Source: Frankia sp. AgB32 (lineage in GTDB: Bacteria; Actinomycetota; Actinomycetes; Frankiales; Frankiaceae). From it: a stretch of DNA of 64,000 nt. The notes below the pieces were generated by a model. It searched no databases. It was not told the origin of the DNA and was given only the letters and a program-made list of their open reading frames with translations. This document shows positions 41,864-51,123 of the stretch, piece after piece; the first letter of the stretch is position 1; each line of letters starts with the position of its first letter. The translations under genes were made by a program, and so were the position numbers. The stretch is from positions 1 through 64,000 of the forward strand of contig NZ_JALKFX010000001.1 of the NCBI RefSeq assembly GCF_023243045.1. Reading direction: 5' to 3'.

Positions 41864-44452
41864 CTACAGCGGCGGCGGCTCGAAGTCGAAGTCCAGCCGT
41901 TCGCCGCGAAGCCCGGCCTGCACATCCGGATGATTCTCCCCGAGGACGCGCCGGTAGCGGCGCATGGTGTCCTCGGTGAGCTGCTCTCCCTCTTCGCCTC
42001 GGCCGACGGCGGCGAGGTCCAGTGCCACGTTGGTCGCGCAGACGAGCGTGTGGGGGTGATCCGGCCCGAGGAGATCGCGGAACCTCGTCAGCGCCGCCTC
42101 GCCCATCTTCAGCGCCTCGTCCGTACGTCCGAGGACGGAACGCGCCGTTGCCAGGTTCGTCTGGCAGGTGAGGGTGTAGTGATGGTCGCTGCCCAGCCTT
42201 GCCTCCAGGCCGGTAAGCGACGCCATCAGCAGGCTCTCCGCCGTGTCGACCTGCCCGAGCTGGCGGTGGACGAGTGCCAGGTTCAGCGCGCAGCCGAGGG
42301 TATAAGGATGATCGGGGCCCAGCACGTCGCGGTACCGACGGACCGTTTTCTCGATCCGGACGGTGGCCTCTTCCGGCTCGCCGCCCACTCGCTGGGCGTT
42401 GCCGAGGTTGATCCCGGCGGCGAGGGTGTCCGGATGCTCCGAGCCGTACTGACTGCTGTTGGTGTAGCGGCTGTGCACCTCCTGCGCCAGCTCCAGCGCA
42501 GCGGTGAAGTCACCGGCCTTGCGGCGCGCCACGGAGAGCTCCTTGGCGTGCAGCAGGACATTGGGATGATCGACGGACAGGACGCGGCGTTGCACCATGT
42601 CCTGATAGATCATATAGGCCTGCTCGGACCGCTTCCGACCCTCGAGGTACTGCCCGGCCTGGCGGAGGTCGCGAGCCAGCGCGGCCATCGCGTGTACCAC
42701 CCAGGTGCTGTCATCCCGGCCGTGGAGGGCCCGACGATCGGCGAGGTTCTGCTCGTCGGCGGCGAGAGCGCGCGCGTAGGAGCTGGTGAGGCTGTAGTCG
42801 ACGGCGAGATTGTTGGCGGCGTTCTGGGTGGCCCGGTGCTCGTCGCCGAAGACCGTCTGGTGGCGCGCCAGGGAGAACTCGTCGAGCTCCCGGGCGGCCT
42901 CGAACTCGCCGCGGGCGCGTAGGTCTGCACCGTGGCCGTTGAGGATGACCAGCGTCTCCTCGTGGTCGGGGCCCAGCGCCGCGGTGATCGCCTCGAGAGT
43001 GGGACGCCGTAGGTCGTAGGCCTCGTGATACTTGCCGAGCGCCCAGAGAATGTCTGCTTTGACACCCTGGAGAATGAGGACGTCGGGGTCGTTGTCGCCG
43101 GAGTCGGCGATCCAGCGGGTCAGCGCCCGGTCCGCCTCGACGAGGCCGGTGGTGAAGTCACCGGTCTGGAACAGGTACCGGACGATGTGCTCGATCAGCT
43201 GGCGCGACGGCGAGTCCTGAGCCTGCTGGACCTGGGAGGGCACGATGTGGGGCAGCAGGCGGGCGAACTGGGCCCAGTTCGCCTCGTCGGCGTCACCCGG
43301 ATCCGCACCGACGAGCAGCTGGTGCACCTCACCGCGGACGCGGGCCTGGTCCTCGGGGGTCAGCTCGTCGCGGATGAGCTTCTGGACGAGCCGGTGGACC
43401 TGCAGCGTTCGGTTGTTGGTGTCGATGCGGGCGAGCGCGTAGCGGCCGAGTTCCCGGATCGCTCGGCTGACCAGCAGCCGGTCCTGCATGGCGACGCCGA
43501 AGTCGGACTTCAGGATGTACTTGCCGCGGTCGAGCATCTCCATCGAGATCGGTTCCGGGCCGAAGAACGCACAGCGGCGCAGCAGCTCCAGCGCGAACGG
43601 CGACTGATCCTGCAGACGGCTCACCGACAGGCTCCACGCCGCCGCCACCGGTCTGGAGTAGTCGGCGGCGGCGTTCTCGGACAGCAGCCTGCTGCCGGCG
43701 TCGCGCAACAGCTCGAGGTACTCCTGGGCGTCCATGCCCGTCTCGGACTGCAGCGCGCCCGCCTGCTCCAGGGCGAGCGGCAGGTCACCGAGGGCCTCGG
43801 CCAGCTCGTTGGCGTCGGGAGCGGAGATCTCCGGAACCCGGCGGCGGAGGAACTCCAGGCTCTCCCGGCGGTCGAAGACGTTGACCTCGAGCGTGTCGAC
43901 GTGGCTCATCCAGCTTCGGTTGCGGGAGGTCACGATGACGTGCCCCGGCCCGTGCGGGATGCTGGGGCGGATCAGCTCCGGCTGCTCGGCGTTGTCGAAG
44001 ATCAGAAGCCAGCGGCTGTACGGCTCCCCGCGGCGCAGCGCGTCCAGCACCAGGGTGACCGCGTCATCGACCCGGAGCGGAGTGGCGTCGGAGAGGCCGA
44101 GTCGCGGGGCCAGCGCGGCGAGCGTCGATCTGACCAGCGACGGCTGGTCAGCCGGCACCCACCAGACGAGCTCGTAGTCAGTTTGGAAGCGGTGGGCGTA
44201 CTCGATCGCGAGGTGGGTCTTGCCCACACCGCCGAGTCCGTGCAGGGCGTGCGGCAGCACCGCGGTGACGTCACGCGCGTCGGAGGTGATCCGCTCACGC
44301 AGCTCGGTGAGCAGACCTTCCCGGCCGGTGAAGTTCTTGTTTCGTTGCGGGACGCTTCCCCAGATGGTCGGAACCCGTCGACCGGTGTCCTGAACCGGAA
44401 CTGACTTCACCACCGACGACTCCACTGTGCCCCCGCGTTGTCCGATGTGCAC
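41864..44452 (-). CDS. fxsT: FxsT-type NB-ARC/TPR protein (second)
   Basis: A STAND ATPase of about 862 residues. Residues 30-320 are NB-ARC: WGSVPQRNKNFTGRE entry, P-loop GLGGVGKTHLA, Walker B LLIFDNAE, IVTSRN sensor and GDLPLALEQAGALQ. Residues 440-850 hold about ten TPR-like repeats with LGPDHPYTLGCALNLA-type units. It ends LDFDFEPPPL, matching the IDPPPP tail of the larger paralogue. It lacks the ParA-like and TIR-like parts. The start is uncertain among TTG 44473, GTG 44452 and GTG 44425. It faces the HExxH gene across a 16-bp gap. Probably part of the same FxSxx system. Confidence 0.82.
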   Translation of the reverse strand: MHIGQRGGTVESSVVKSVPVQDTGRRVPTIWGSVPQRNKNFTGREGLLTELRERITSDARDVTAVLPHALHGLGGVGKTHLAIEYAHRFQTDYELVWWVPADQPSLVRSTLAALAPRLGLSDATPLRVDDAVTLVLDALRRGEPYSRWLLIFDNAEQPELIRPSIPHGPGHVIVTSRNRSWMSHVDTLEVNVFDRRESLEFLRRRVPEISAPDANELAEALGDLPLALEQAGALQSETGMDAQEYLELLRDAGSRLLSENAAADYSRPVAAAWSLSVSRLQDQSPFALELLRRCAFFGPEPISMEMLDRGKYILKSDFGVAMQDRLLVSRAIRELGRYALARIDTNNRTLQVHRLVQKLIRDELTPEDQARVRGEVHQLLVGADPGDADEANWAQFARLLPHIVPSQVQQAQDSPSRQLIEHIVRYLFQTGDFTTGLVEADRALTRWIADSGDNDPDVLILQGVKADILWALGKYHEAYDLRRPTLEAITAALGPDHEETLVILNGHGADLRARGEFEAARELDEFSLARHQTVFGDEHRATQNAANNLAVDYSLTSSYARALAADEQNLADRRALHGRDDSTWVVHAMAALARDLRQAGQYLEGRKRSEQAYMIYQDMVQRRVLSVDHPNVLLHAKELSVARRKAGDFTAALELAQEVHSRYTNSSQYGSEHPDTLAAGINLGNAQRVGGEPEEATVRIEKTVRRYRDVLGPDHPYTLGCALNLALVHRQLGQVDTAESLLMASLTGLEARLGSDHHYTLTCQTNLATARSVLGRTDEALKMGEAALTRFRDLLGPDHPHTLVCATNVALDLAAVGRGEEGEQLTEDTMRRYRRVLGENHPDVQAGLRGERLDFDFEPPPL

Positions 44453-45365
44453 TTCACCTCTGCGTTGCCCCAAGCATCACGGCTGGCCGGCTCGCTCTGG
44501 CCGGCTTGCTCTGGCGCGAGACCCTGTTGGCGAAGGACAGTTTATATTACGCTCCGGCTCTCGCCTGGGAAGCGCCTGGCAAGCATTTCCTGTCGTTCTA
44601 AGCGGTTGCCTCGCAGCTACCTCCTTATATCTACCATGTGAGGTTTGCTCCGATCGTGGCGTCTCTCCCACCGATCTGATGGAGAAAAGCCCAGGTCGGA
44701 CGCTTGGGTAGACGAACCGTGTGCCCTGTGTGTGCGGGTGAGCGGTGAGGCGGCCAGGTCGACCGAAGTCCAAGCGATGTGTGGTCGCCTCGCCCGGGTG
44801 GGCCGGCGCGGATCGCCGAGTGGGATTCCGGCCTCCGCCGGACGTCGGATCGCGCCGGCCACCGTCCGGTCCGGTCCGGTGTGCGGCGGGGGCGCGGAAT
44901 CTGCTGCCGGCCCGGTCGCGTCTCCCGGCGGCACGCCGTTCGGACTGGCACACCGTGCGGACTTCGGTGCGACCCGACATACCCGACGATCCGTCGGTCG
45001 TCGACCGGTGACCTTGGTGATCAGCGTCGGCCGAGGACAATTTTCATCCCACTGGCATTTGCCCCGCTCGATCTGCCGGGCGTCGCCCGGTTGCGGCGGC
45101 GGCGGATCCCGCGTCCGATAGTATTTGACGACGTCAAGCGGTTGGCAACGAGGGGCTCTACCACATTGTTTACTGGAGAAATCGCAACTGTGGGCCTGAC
45201 GGTAAGTTTTCGAGGCGCCGTCCTCGGTCGACCCGTTCGTCGTAGGTCGGACGGTGCTGGTCACGGGGGGCGTAGCTCCGTGGTGTCGGCCGAACCTTCG
45301 AAGCTCGACCGGCGTCTCCTGGAGTACGGGGTTGTCTCGTTGCCGCTCCATAGCGCACGAGGTGT
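44453..45365. other. Long divergent intergenic region
   Basis: About 900 bp without a supported gene. Several reading frames are open but lack G/C-biased third positions and family features. AT-rich tracts lie near 44535-44550, 44620-44635 and 45120-45185. A perfect palindrome is reported at 45125. Promoters for the second FxsT and for the STAND ATPase should be here. Confidence 0.45.
45125..45137. promoter_or_regulatory. Palindrome TTGACG-A-CGTCAA
   Basis: A perfect 6-1-6 inverted repeat in an AT-rich tract, about 230 bp upstream of the STAND ATPase start. TTGACG could also serve as a -35 element, but no matching -10 is at proper spacing. A repressor or activator site is possible. Confidence 0.3.
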
Positions 45366-47531
45366 GTGATGGTAGTAGTTTCGGGTGAGTCGCCGTTCCC
45401 GGGCCAGCGCTCTTTCCTGGAGGCTGACTCGGCGCAGTTCTTCGGGCGGGCTGCCGTGGCTCATACCCTCTCGGCTCAATGGCTTGAGAATCGCCTGGTT
45501 GTCGTGTACGGACCAATCGGGGTGGGAAAAAGTTCCCTGCTTAGGGCCGGGGTGATGCCACATCTTCCGTCGGACGTCGCCGAGGTGCTCCCGGCCGGGC
45601 GGATCTCGCCGGCGCCGGAGGCGGCCGGGACGGGTTCCTCCGGCGCCGGACAGCGAGCCAATCCCTACGCCGAGGCGCTGCTGCGGAGCTGGTCTGGTCA
45701 GGGCGCCGCCGGGGCGCTGCCAACCCTGCTCCGACACCGTCTGGGACACTGGTCGCCGAGCCCGGCCGAAGCCCTCTCCGAAGGCGGCGACCCCCGCTTC
45801 GGCGGGGGTGACAGTGACGATGAGGGCCGTCGGGACGGCCCGGCACCCCGACGGAGTGGTGACGCGGGCGGGAAGTGGCACGACTCCCTGGACCCGAACC
45901 GGCTGATTCTGGCCGCGATTGATCAGTTCGAGGAGTTGTTCGCCCCACGGACACCGCATCTCGAGGTGTTCCGTGAACATTTCGTGACCATGTTGGCGGA
46001 CATGCTCGCGGCGCTGCCCAATCTGCGGCTGCTCCTCGTGATCAGGCAGAACTTCCGGACGGCGCTCGCCCGCTACGAACGCACTCTGGCTGGCGACGGC
46101 GACATTGCCTGGGCGGCCGTCGAGCCGCTGGACCGCGGCGCGGCGATCTCCGCGCTGGCCGAGCCGATGCGGCAGGTGCAGCGCCCGCTGCCGCCGGGCG
46201 TTGCGGCGGCCTGCGTCGACGACCTGCGATCGAGTCGGGTGGTCGACGCCGCCGGGACGCCGGAGCTCCTGGTGGCCGACCGCATCCAGCCGGCCTACCT
46301 GCAACTGGTGGCTGCGGAGATCTGGCGGGGCGAGGCCGGGTTCGCCGAGGCCTCCACTCTCGGCGCGCTGACGCGGACCGGAGGGTCGGACGCGGTCCTC
46401 GGGGCGTATCTGACGCGGGTTGTCGTGGCCGAGTCGCGCCGGCACGGACTGGATGACGCGGTGGTGCGTCGCTGGCTGACCCAGACGTTCATCACCGAGC
46501 GCGGGCGGCGCGCGGCCGTGGACGAAGGCATCGCGACGACCGCCGGCATGCCCAACGGGCTGCTCGCCGCACTGGCGGAGCGCTACGTTCTCGCTTACGA
46601 GTGGCGTTCGGGAGCACGGCGTTTCGAGCTCTTCGATGATCGACTGATCCCGCCGCTGCAGGCAGCGGTGCCGGACTGGGCGCTGGCCGGCGCGACGGCA
46701 GTGGACATCACCGCGGCCGACTACCTGTGCGCGGCCCTGGTCTGCCAGGGGGACGGGGACCTCGCCGCCGCGTCCGACCAGGTCGACGAGGCTCTGCGGC
46801 GCGGCGTCGACGAGCCGCGCATCCTGGTGCGGGCCCTGATGCTGCGCGCCGAGCTCGACCAGGCGGCGGGGCGGGTCGAGCAGGCGGAACGGCGCTATCG
46901 CGAGGCCGCGCAGCTCGGCGAGTCGCTGCCCGACGCCGAGGCGTCTGGTCGGGCGCTGGCAGCGGCCGGGCGACTGCTGCTGCGGCTCGGTCGGCTCGGT
47001 CGCGCGGTCGAGGACCTGCAGGCAGCTGCGGTGCGGCTGTCGGCCGACCTGGGCGTCCAGATCGACCTTGCCCGCGCGCTGTGGTACTCGGGCCAACGTT
47101 GGGCGGCCGTCGCGATCTTCTCCACGGTGCTGACCATCGCGCCCGAGTCGATGACGGCCCGGACCGAGCGCGGCCGGCTGATGCTCGAACTGGGCGACGA
47201 CGTCGCTGCCCTCGACGACCTCGAGCAGGCGGTCCGCCGCAGCGCACCGAACACTCCCCGGGCCACCGAGACCCGGGCAGCCCGGGCGCTCGCGCTGGCC
47301 CGGCTCGGGCGGTCGGCCGTCGCCTCGGCCGAGGCGGCCGCCGTCCTCGACGATGCCCCGGACAGCGGCCCGGTCCTGTGGTGCGCCGGCGGCGTGCTTC
47401 GCGCCATCGGCGAGGACTCGCGCGCCGATGACCTGCTCCGGCGGGCACTGCATGCACACGGGCCCGCCCTGCTGCCGCATCAGCGGGAGCAGGTTCGGCG
47501 GATGCTGCACGGCCCGGGAGCCATGGCCTGA
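45366..47531 (+). CDS. nSTAND1-type ATPase with TPR domain
   Basis: A 721-residue STAND NTPase. The opening SPFPGQRSFLEADSAQFFGR is characteristic of the novel STAND 1 (nSTAND1) family. P-loop GPIGVGKSS is at 49-57 and Walker B LILAAIDQFEELF at 180-192. Helical sensor and winged-helix regions follow. From about residue 455 TPR-like repeats run to the end (ALVCQGDGDLAAASDQVDEAL and others). No effector domain (TIR, protease, nuclease) is attached. The start is GTG 45366 or ATG 45369. It is adjacent to the FxSxx locus but could also be independent of it. Related proteins act in signalling or defence. Confidence 0.85.
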   Translation: MMVVVSGESPFPGQRSFLEADSAQFFGRAAVAHTLSAQWLENRLVVVYGPIGVGKSSLLRAGVMPHLPSDVAEVLPAGRISPAPEAAGTGSSGAGQRANPYAEALLRSWSGQGAAGALPTLLRHRLGHWSPSPAEALSEGGDPRFGGGDSDDEGRRDGPAPRRSGDAGGKWHDSLDPNRLILAAIDQFEELFAPRTPHLEVFREHFVTMLADMLAALPNLRLLLVIRQNFRTALARYERTLAGDGDIAWAAVEPLDRGAAISALAEPMRQVQRPLPPGVAAACVDDLRSSRVVDAAGTPELLVADRIQPAYLQLVAAEIWRGEAGFAEASTLGALTRTGGSDAVLGAYLTRVVVAESRRHGLDDAVVRRWLTQTFITERGRRAAVDEGIATTAGMPNGLLAALAERYVLAYEWRSGARRFELFDDRLIPPLQAAVPDWALAGATAVDITAADYLCAALVCQGDGDLAAASDQVDEALRRGVDEPRILVRALMLRAELDQAAGRVEQAERRYREAAQLGESLPDAEASGRALAAAGRLLLRLGRLGRAVEDLQAAAVRLSADLGVQIDLARALWYSGQRWAAVAIFSTVLTIAPESMTARTERGRLMLELGDDVAALDDLEQAVRRSAPNTPRATETRAARALALARLGRSAVASAEAAAVLDDAPDSGPVLWCAGGVLRAIGEDSRADDLLRRALHAHGPALLPHQREQVRRMLHGPGAMA

Positions 47532-47598
47532 TCGGGCCGGTCGAGTGAGCCGAGGTCGACGATGACGTGGACATGGACTGTGGCTGGAGGTGCCCTGG

Positions 47599-49002
47599 AT
47601 GGCGCTGCACGGGCAGGCGAGTGGAGATCGGGCGGGGCAGACGGTCGAGGTGCGGGCGCGGCTGGTCCAGCCGGGGGGTGACAGCAGTGTGCCGCGGTTT
47701 CGGCTGCCGGCGGAGTCGATGGCGCCGGAGACGGCGTATCAGCTCGTGCATGACGAACTGCTGCTCGACGGCAACGCGCGGCTGAACCTGGCCACGTTTG
47801 TCACCACCTGGATGGACCCGGCGGCCGATCGGCTGATGGCCGAGTGCGCATCCAAGAACATGATTGACAAGGACGAGTATCCGCAGACCGCGGAGCTGGA
47901 GGGGCGCTGCGTCAACATCCTCGCCGACCTGTGGCACGCGCCTGACGCCGAGCACGCGATCGGCTGCTCGACGACCGGATCGTCCGAGGCGTGCATGCTC
48001 GCCGGGCTCGCGATGCAGCGCCGTTGGCGGGCGCGGCAGCGGGCCGCCGGCGCACCGACCGACCGGCCGAACATCGTGATGGGCGCCAACGTCCAGGTGT
48101 GCTGGGAGAAGTTCGCCCGCTACTGGGACGTCGAGCCGCGGCTGGTGCCGGTCGCGCCCGGGCGCACCCATCTGACCGCCGACGAGGCGGTGGCCCGCTG
48201 CGACGAGAACACGATCGGGGTCGTGGCGATCCTCGGGTCGACGTTCGACGGGACCTACGAACCGGTCGCCGAGATCGCCGCGGCGCTCGACCGGCTGGCC
48301 GCCGGCGGCGGCCCGGACATCCCGGTGCATGTCGATGCCGCCTCAGGCGGGTTCATCGCCCCGTTCTGCGACCCCGACCTGGTCTGGGACTTCCAGCTCG
48401 ACCGCGTCGTGTCGATCAACACGTCGGGGCACAAGTACGGGCTGGTCTACCCGGGCGTCGGCTGGGTGCTGTGGCGAGACCGCGCGCACCTGCCCGACGA
48501 GCTCGTCTTCGAGGTCGACTACCTCGGCGGGACGATGCCGACGTTCGCGCTGAACTTCTCCCGTCCCGGCGCGCAGGTCGTCGCCCAGTACTACACGCTG
48601 CTCCAGCTTGGTTTCGCCGGCTACCGACGGGTCGCGCAGGGCTGCCGGGACAACGCCCGCTGGATCGCCGAGCAGGTCGCCGGAATGGGGCCGTTCGAGC
48701 TGGTCTCGGACGGCAGCGGCATCCCCGCCTTCGCCTTCCGGCTACGCGAGGAGATCACGGACTACACCGTCTTCGACGTCTCCGAGCTGCTGCGGATGCG
48801 CGGCTGGCTGGTGCCCGCCTACCGTTTCCCACCGGCGTTGACCGATCTCACCGTTCTGCGGGTCGTCGTCCGGCACGAGTTCAGCCGGGACCTCGCCGGA
48901 CTGCTCGTCGCCGACCTGGGCCGGGTTGTCGACCGCCTGTCCAGCGCTGGCCGCCGACTCCCGCCGGCCCCGACCGACACGGCAGCCGCCTTCCATCACT
49001 GA
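47599..49002 (+). CDS. gadB: Glutamate decarboxylase
   Basis: A 467-residue PLP-dependent group II decarboxylase converting glutamate to GABA. Signatures are NLATFVTTWMDPAADRLM (typical Gad N-terminus), GCSTTGSSEACMLAGLA, HVDAASGGFIAPF and the PLP lysine Lys279 in NTSGHKYGLVYPG. The ATG at 47599 lies eight bases after GGAGG; the upstream GTG 47590 overlaps that site. No GABA antiporter is adjacent, though a CPA2 antiporter is at 54473. Acid-stress or GABA-shunt roles are possible. Confidence 0.92.
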   Translation: MALHGQASGDRAGQTVEVRARLVQPGGDSSVPRFRLPAESMAPETAYQLVHDELLLDGNARLNLATFVTTWMDPAADRLMAECASKNMIDKDEYPQTAELEGRCVNILADLWHAPDAEHAIGCSTTGSSEACMLAGLAMQRRWRARQRAAGAPTDRPNIVMGANVQVCWEKFARYWDVEPRLVPVAPGRTHLTADEAVARCDENTIGVVAILGSTFDGTYEPVAEIAAALDRLAAGGGPDIPVHVDAASGGFIAPFCDPDLVWDFQLDRVVSINTSGHKYGLVYPGVGWVLWRDRAHLPDELVFEVDYLGGTMPTFALNFSRPGAQVVAQYYTLLQLGFAGYRRVAQGCRDNARWIAEQVAGMGPFELVSDGSGIPAFAFRLREEITDYTVFDVSELLRMRGWLVPAYRFPPALTDLTVLRVVVRHEFSRDLAGLLVADLGRVVDRLSSAGRRLPPAPTDTAAAFHH

Positions 49003-49037
49003 TCCGGCAGGCCACCTCGATCAGGACGGCCTCTCGA

Positions 49038-50918
49038 TCAGGACGGGCGCAGGACAGGACGCAGGGCATCGAGGACGGCGGGGTCCTCGATGGTCGGCGG
49101 GACGGCGGGGGAGCGGCCGTCGGCGATCTCGCGCATCGTGCGGCGCAGGATCTTGCCGGAACGGGTCTTCGGCAGCGCCGGCACCACGTCGACCTGCCGG
49201 AACACGGCCACCGGGCCGATTCGCTCCCGGACCCGCGCGACCAGCTCGGCCGCCAGCACGGCCGGGTCGATCTCCGCGCCGGCCTTGACCACGACGAGCC
49301 CGCGCGGCACCTGGCCCTTGAGCGGGTCCGCGACGCCGACGACGGCGCATTCCGCGACGGCGGGATGTTCGGCGAGCACGGCCTCCATCGAGCCGGTCGA
49401 CAGGCGGTGCCCGGCCACGTTGATCACGTCGTCGGTGCGGCCGAGGACGAACAGGTAGCCGTCGTCGTCGAGGTAGCCGCCGTCGCCGGTCAGGTAGTAG
49501 CCGTCGAACGCCGACAGGTAGGACGCGACATACCGGTCGTCGTCCTCCCACAGGGTGGGCAGCGTGCCGGGTGGCAGCGGCAGGCGCAGGCAGACCGCGC
49601 CCTCCGTGCCGGCCGGCACGGGCTGGCCGGCGGGGTCGAGTACCTGGATGTCGTAGCCGGGCATCGGCACGGTCGCGGAGCCCGCGCGGATCGGCAGCAG
49701 TTCCAGGCCGAGCGGGTTCGCGACGATCGGCGCTCCCGTCTCGGTCTGCCAGTAGTTGTCGATCACCGGGATGCCCAGGGTCGACGCCGCCCAGTCGTAG
49801 GTCGGCGGGTCGAGCCGTTCCCCGGCCAGGAACAGGGCGCGCAACGAGGAGCGGTCGTGGTCACGCGCGAGGGCGCCGTCGGGGTCCTCGCGACGGATGG
49901 CGCGGATCGCGGTCGGCGCGGTGAACAGCACGTTCACCCGGTGCTGCGCGACCACCCGCCAGAAGGCGCCGGCATCCGGCGTGCCGACCGGTTTGCCCTC
50001 GTACAGCACGGTCGTGGCGCCGGTGAGCAGCGGAGCGTAGACGGTATAGGAGTGGCCGACGGCCCAGCCGACGTCGGAGGCCGCCCACATCACGTCGCCG
50101 GGTCGGATGCCGTAGATGTTGGTCATCGACCAGGTCATCGCGACAGCGTGGCCGCCGTTGTCGCGCACGATGCCCTTGGGCCGTCCGGTCGTGCCCGACG
50201 TGTAGAGGATGTAGAGAGGGTCGGTCGCCGCGACCGGGACCGGCGGGTGTGGGACGGCGGCGGTGAGCGCGTCGTCCCAGTCGTGGTCTCGGCCCGGGAC
50301 CAGCACGCAGGGCTGCTGATCGCGCTGGACGATCAGAGTCGCCGCGGGGGCGTGCTCGGCCAGCGCGATCGCCTCGTCCAGCATCGGCTTGTACGGGACG
50401 ATCCGGGTCGGTTCGATCCCGCAGGAGGCGCTGACCACGACCTTCGCCTGGGCGTCGTCGAGGCGGGCGGCGAGCTCGGCGGCGGCGAACCCGCCGAAGA
50501 CCACGGAATGCACCGCGCCGAGGCGGGCGCAGGCGAGCATGCTCACCACCGCGGCCGGGATCATCGGCAGGTAGATGATGACACGGTCGCCGCGGCCCAC
50601 GCCGAGGGCGGCCAGCGCCCCGGCGGCGCGCGCCACCTCGTCGGTGAGCTCGGCGAAGGTGAAGCGGTGGATCGTGCCAGTGACCGGCGAGTCGTAGATC
50701 AGGGCCACGTCGTCGCCGCGGCCGGCGGCGATGTGCCGGTCCAGGGCGTTCGCGCAGGTGTTGAGCTCCCCGTCGGGGAACCAACGGGCGAACCTCGGGT
50801 CGGTCGCGTCGAGGGTTCGCCGCGGCGGTCTCGTCCAGGTCACGGAACGGGCCGCGTCGGCCCAGAACCCGTCGGGGTCGGCGGTGGCCCGGTCGCGTTC
50901 CCGTTGGTAAGCGCCCAT
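49038..50918 (-). CDS. prpE: Propionyl-CoA synthetase (PrpE-type AMP-forming)
   Basis: A 626-residue acyl-adenylate-forming ligase of PrpE length. NTCANALDRHI and VALIYDSPVTG near the N-terminus distinguish PrpE from Acs. YILYTSGTTGRPKGIVRD is the ATP loop, NYWQTETGAPI the A5 motif, and LPKTRSGKILRR carries the C-terminal lysine subject to acetylation in this family. The ATG at 50918 lies nine bases after GGGAGG, so the longer frame to 51179 is rejected. It activates propionate, feeding propionyl-CoA metabolism, which links to the C5-dicarboxyl-CoA genes at 1-10 kb. Confidence 0.9.
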   Translation of the reverse strand: MGAYQRERDRATADPDGFWADAARSVTWTRPPRRTLDATDPRFARWFPDGELNTCANALDRHIAAGRGDDVALIYDSPVTGTIHRFTFAELTDEVARAAGALAALGVGRGDRVIIYLPMIPAAVVSMLACARLGAVHSVVFGGFAAAELAARLDDAQAKVVVSASCGIEPTRIVPYKPMLDEAIALAEHAPAATLIVQRDQQPCVLVPGRDHDWDDALTAAVPHPPVPVAATDPLYILYTSGTTGRPKGIVRDNGGHAVAMTWSMTNIYGIRPGDVMWAASDVGWAVGHSYTVYAPLLTGATTVLYEGKPVGTPDAGAFWRVVAQHRVNVLFTAPTAIRAIRREDPDGALARDHDRSSLRALFLAGERLDPPTYDWAASTLGIPVIDNYWQTETGAPIVANPLGLELLPIRAGSATVPMPGYDIQVLDPAGQPVPAGTEGAVCLRLPLPPGTLPTLWEDDDRYVASYLSAFDGYYLTGDGGYLDDDGYLFVLGRTDDVINVAGHRLSTGSMEAVLAEHPAVAECAVVGVADPLKGQVPRGLVVVKAGAEIDPAVLAAELVARVRERIGPVAVFRQVDVVPALPKTRSGKILRRTMREIADGRSPAVPPTIEDPAVLDALRPVLRPS

Positions 50919-51123
50919 GGTCGTCATCCTCCCGCGCCTCGCCGCCGGCCGGGGTGATTCCGGCTGGGGAACCGCCGCTCCCCGCGTGCGCGAGGTGTGA
51001 TCCTCACGTGGCATCGAAGGAGGGTGCGGCAGGAGCGATGAAATTTTGTCGGTGGCGGGGTCCAAGGTGGTGACGGCATCGACAGCCGCCCGCACAGCGT
51101 TCCTCGCAACCGAAGGAGACACC

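Noticed and set aside
44619..44626. Perfect AAGGAGGT on the minus strand
   Set aside because: No ATG, GTG or TTG follows at usable distance, so it does not initiate a gene I can support.
44779..45369. 196-codon plus-strand frame ending at the STAND ATPase start
   Set aside because: Third positions are not G/C-biased in its latter half, and there is no family resemblance; it covers the presumed promoter region.
47991..50957. 988-residue plus-strand open frame
   Set aside because: It overlaps glutamate decarboxylase out of frame and propionyl-CoA synthetase antisense; it has no recognisable domain.
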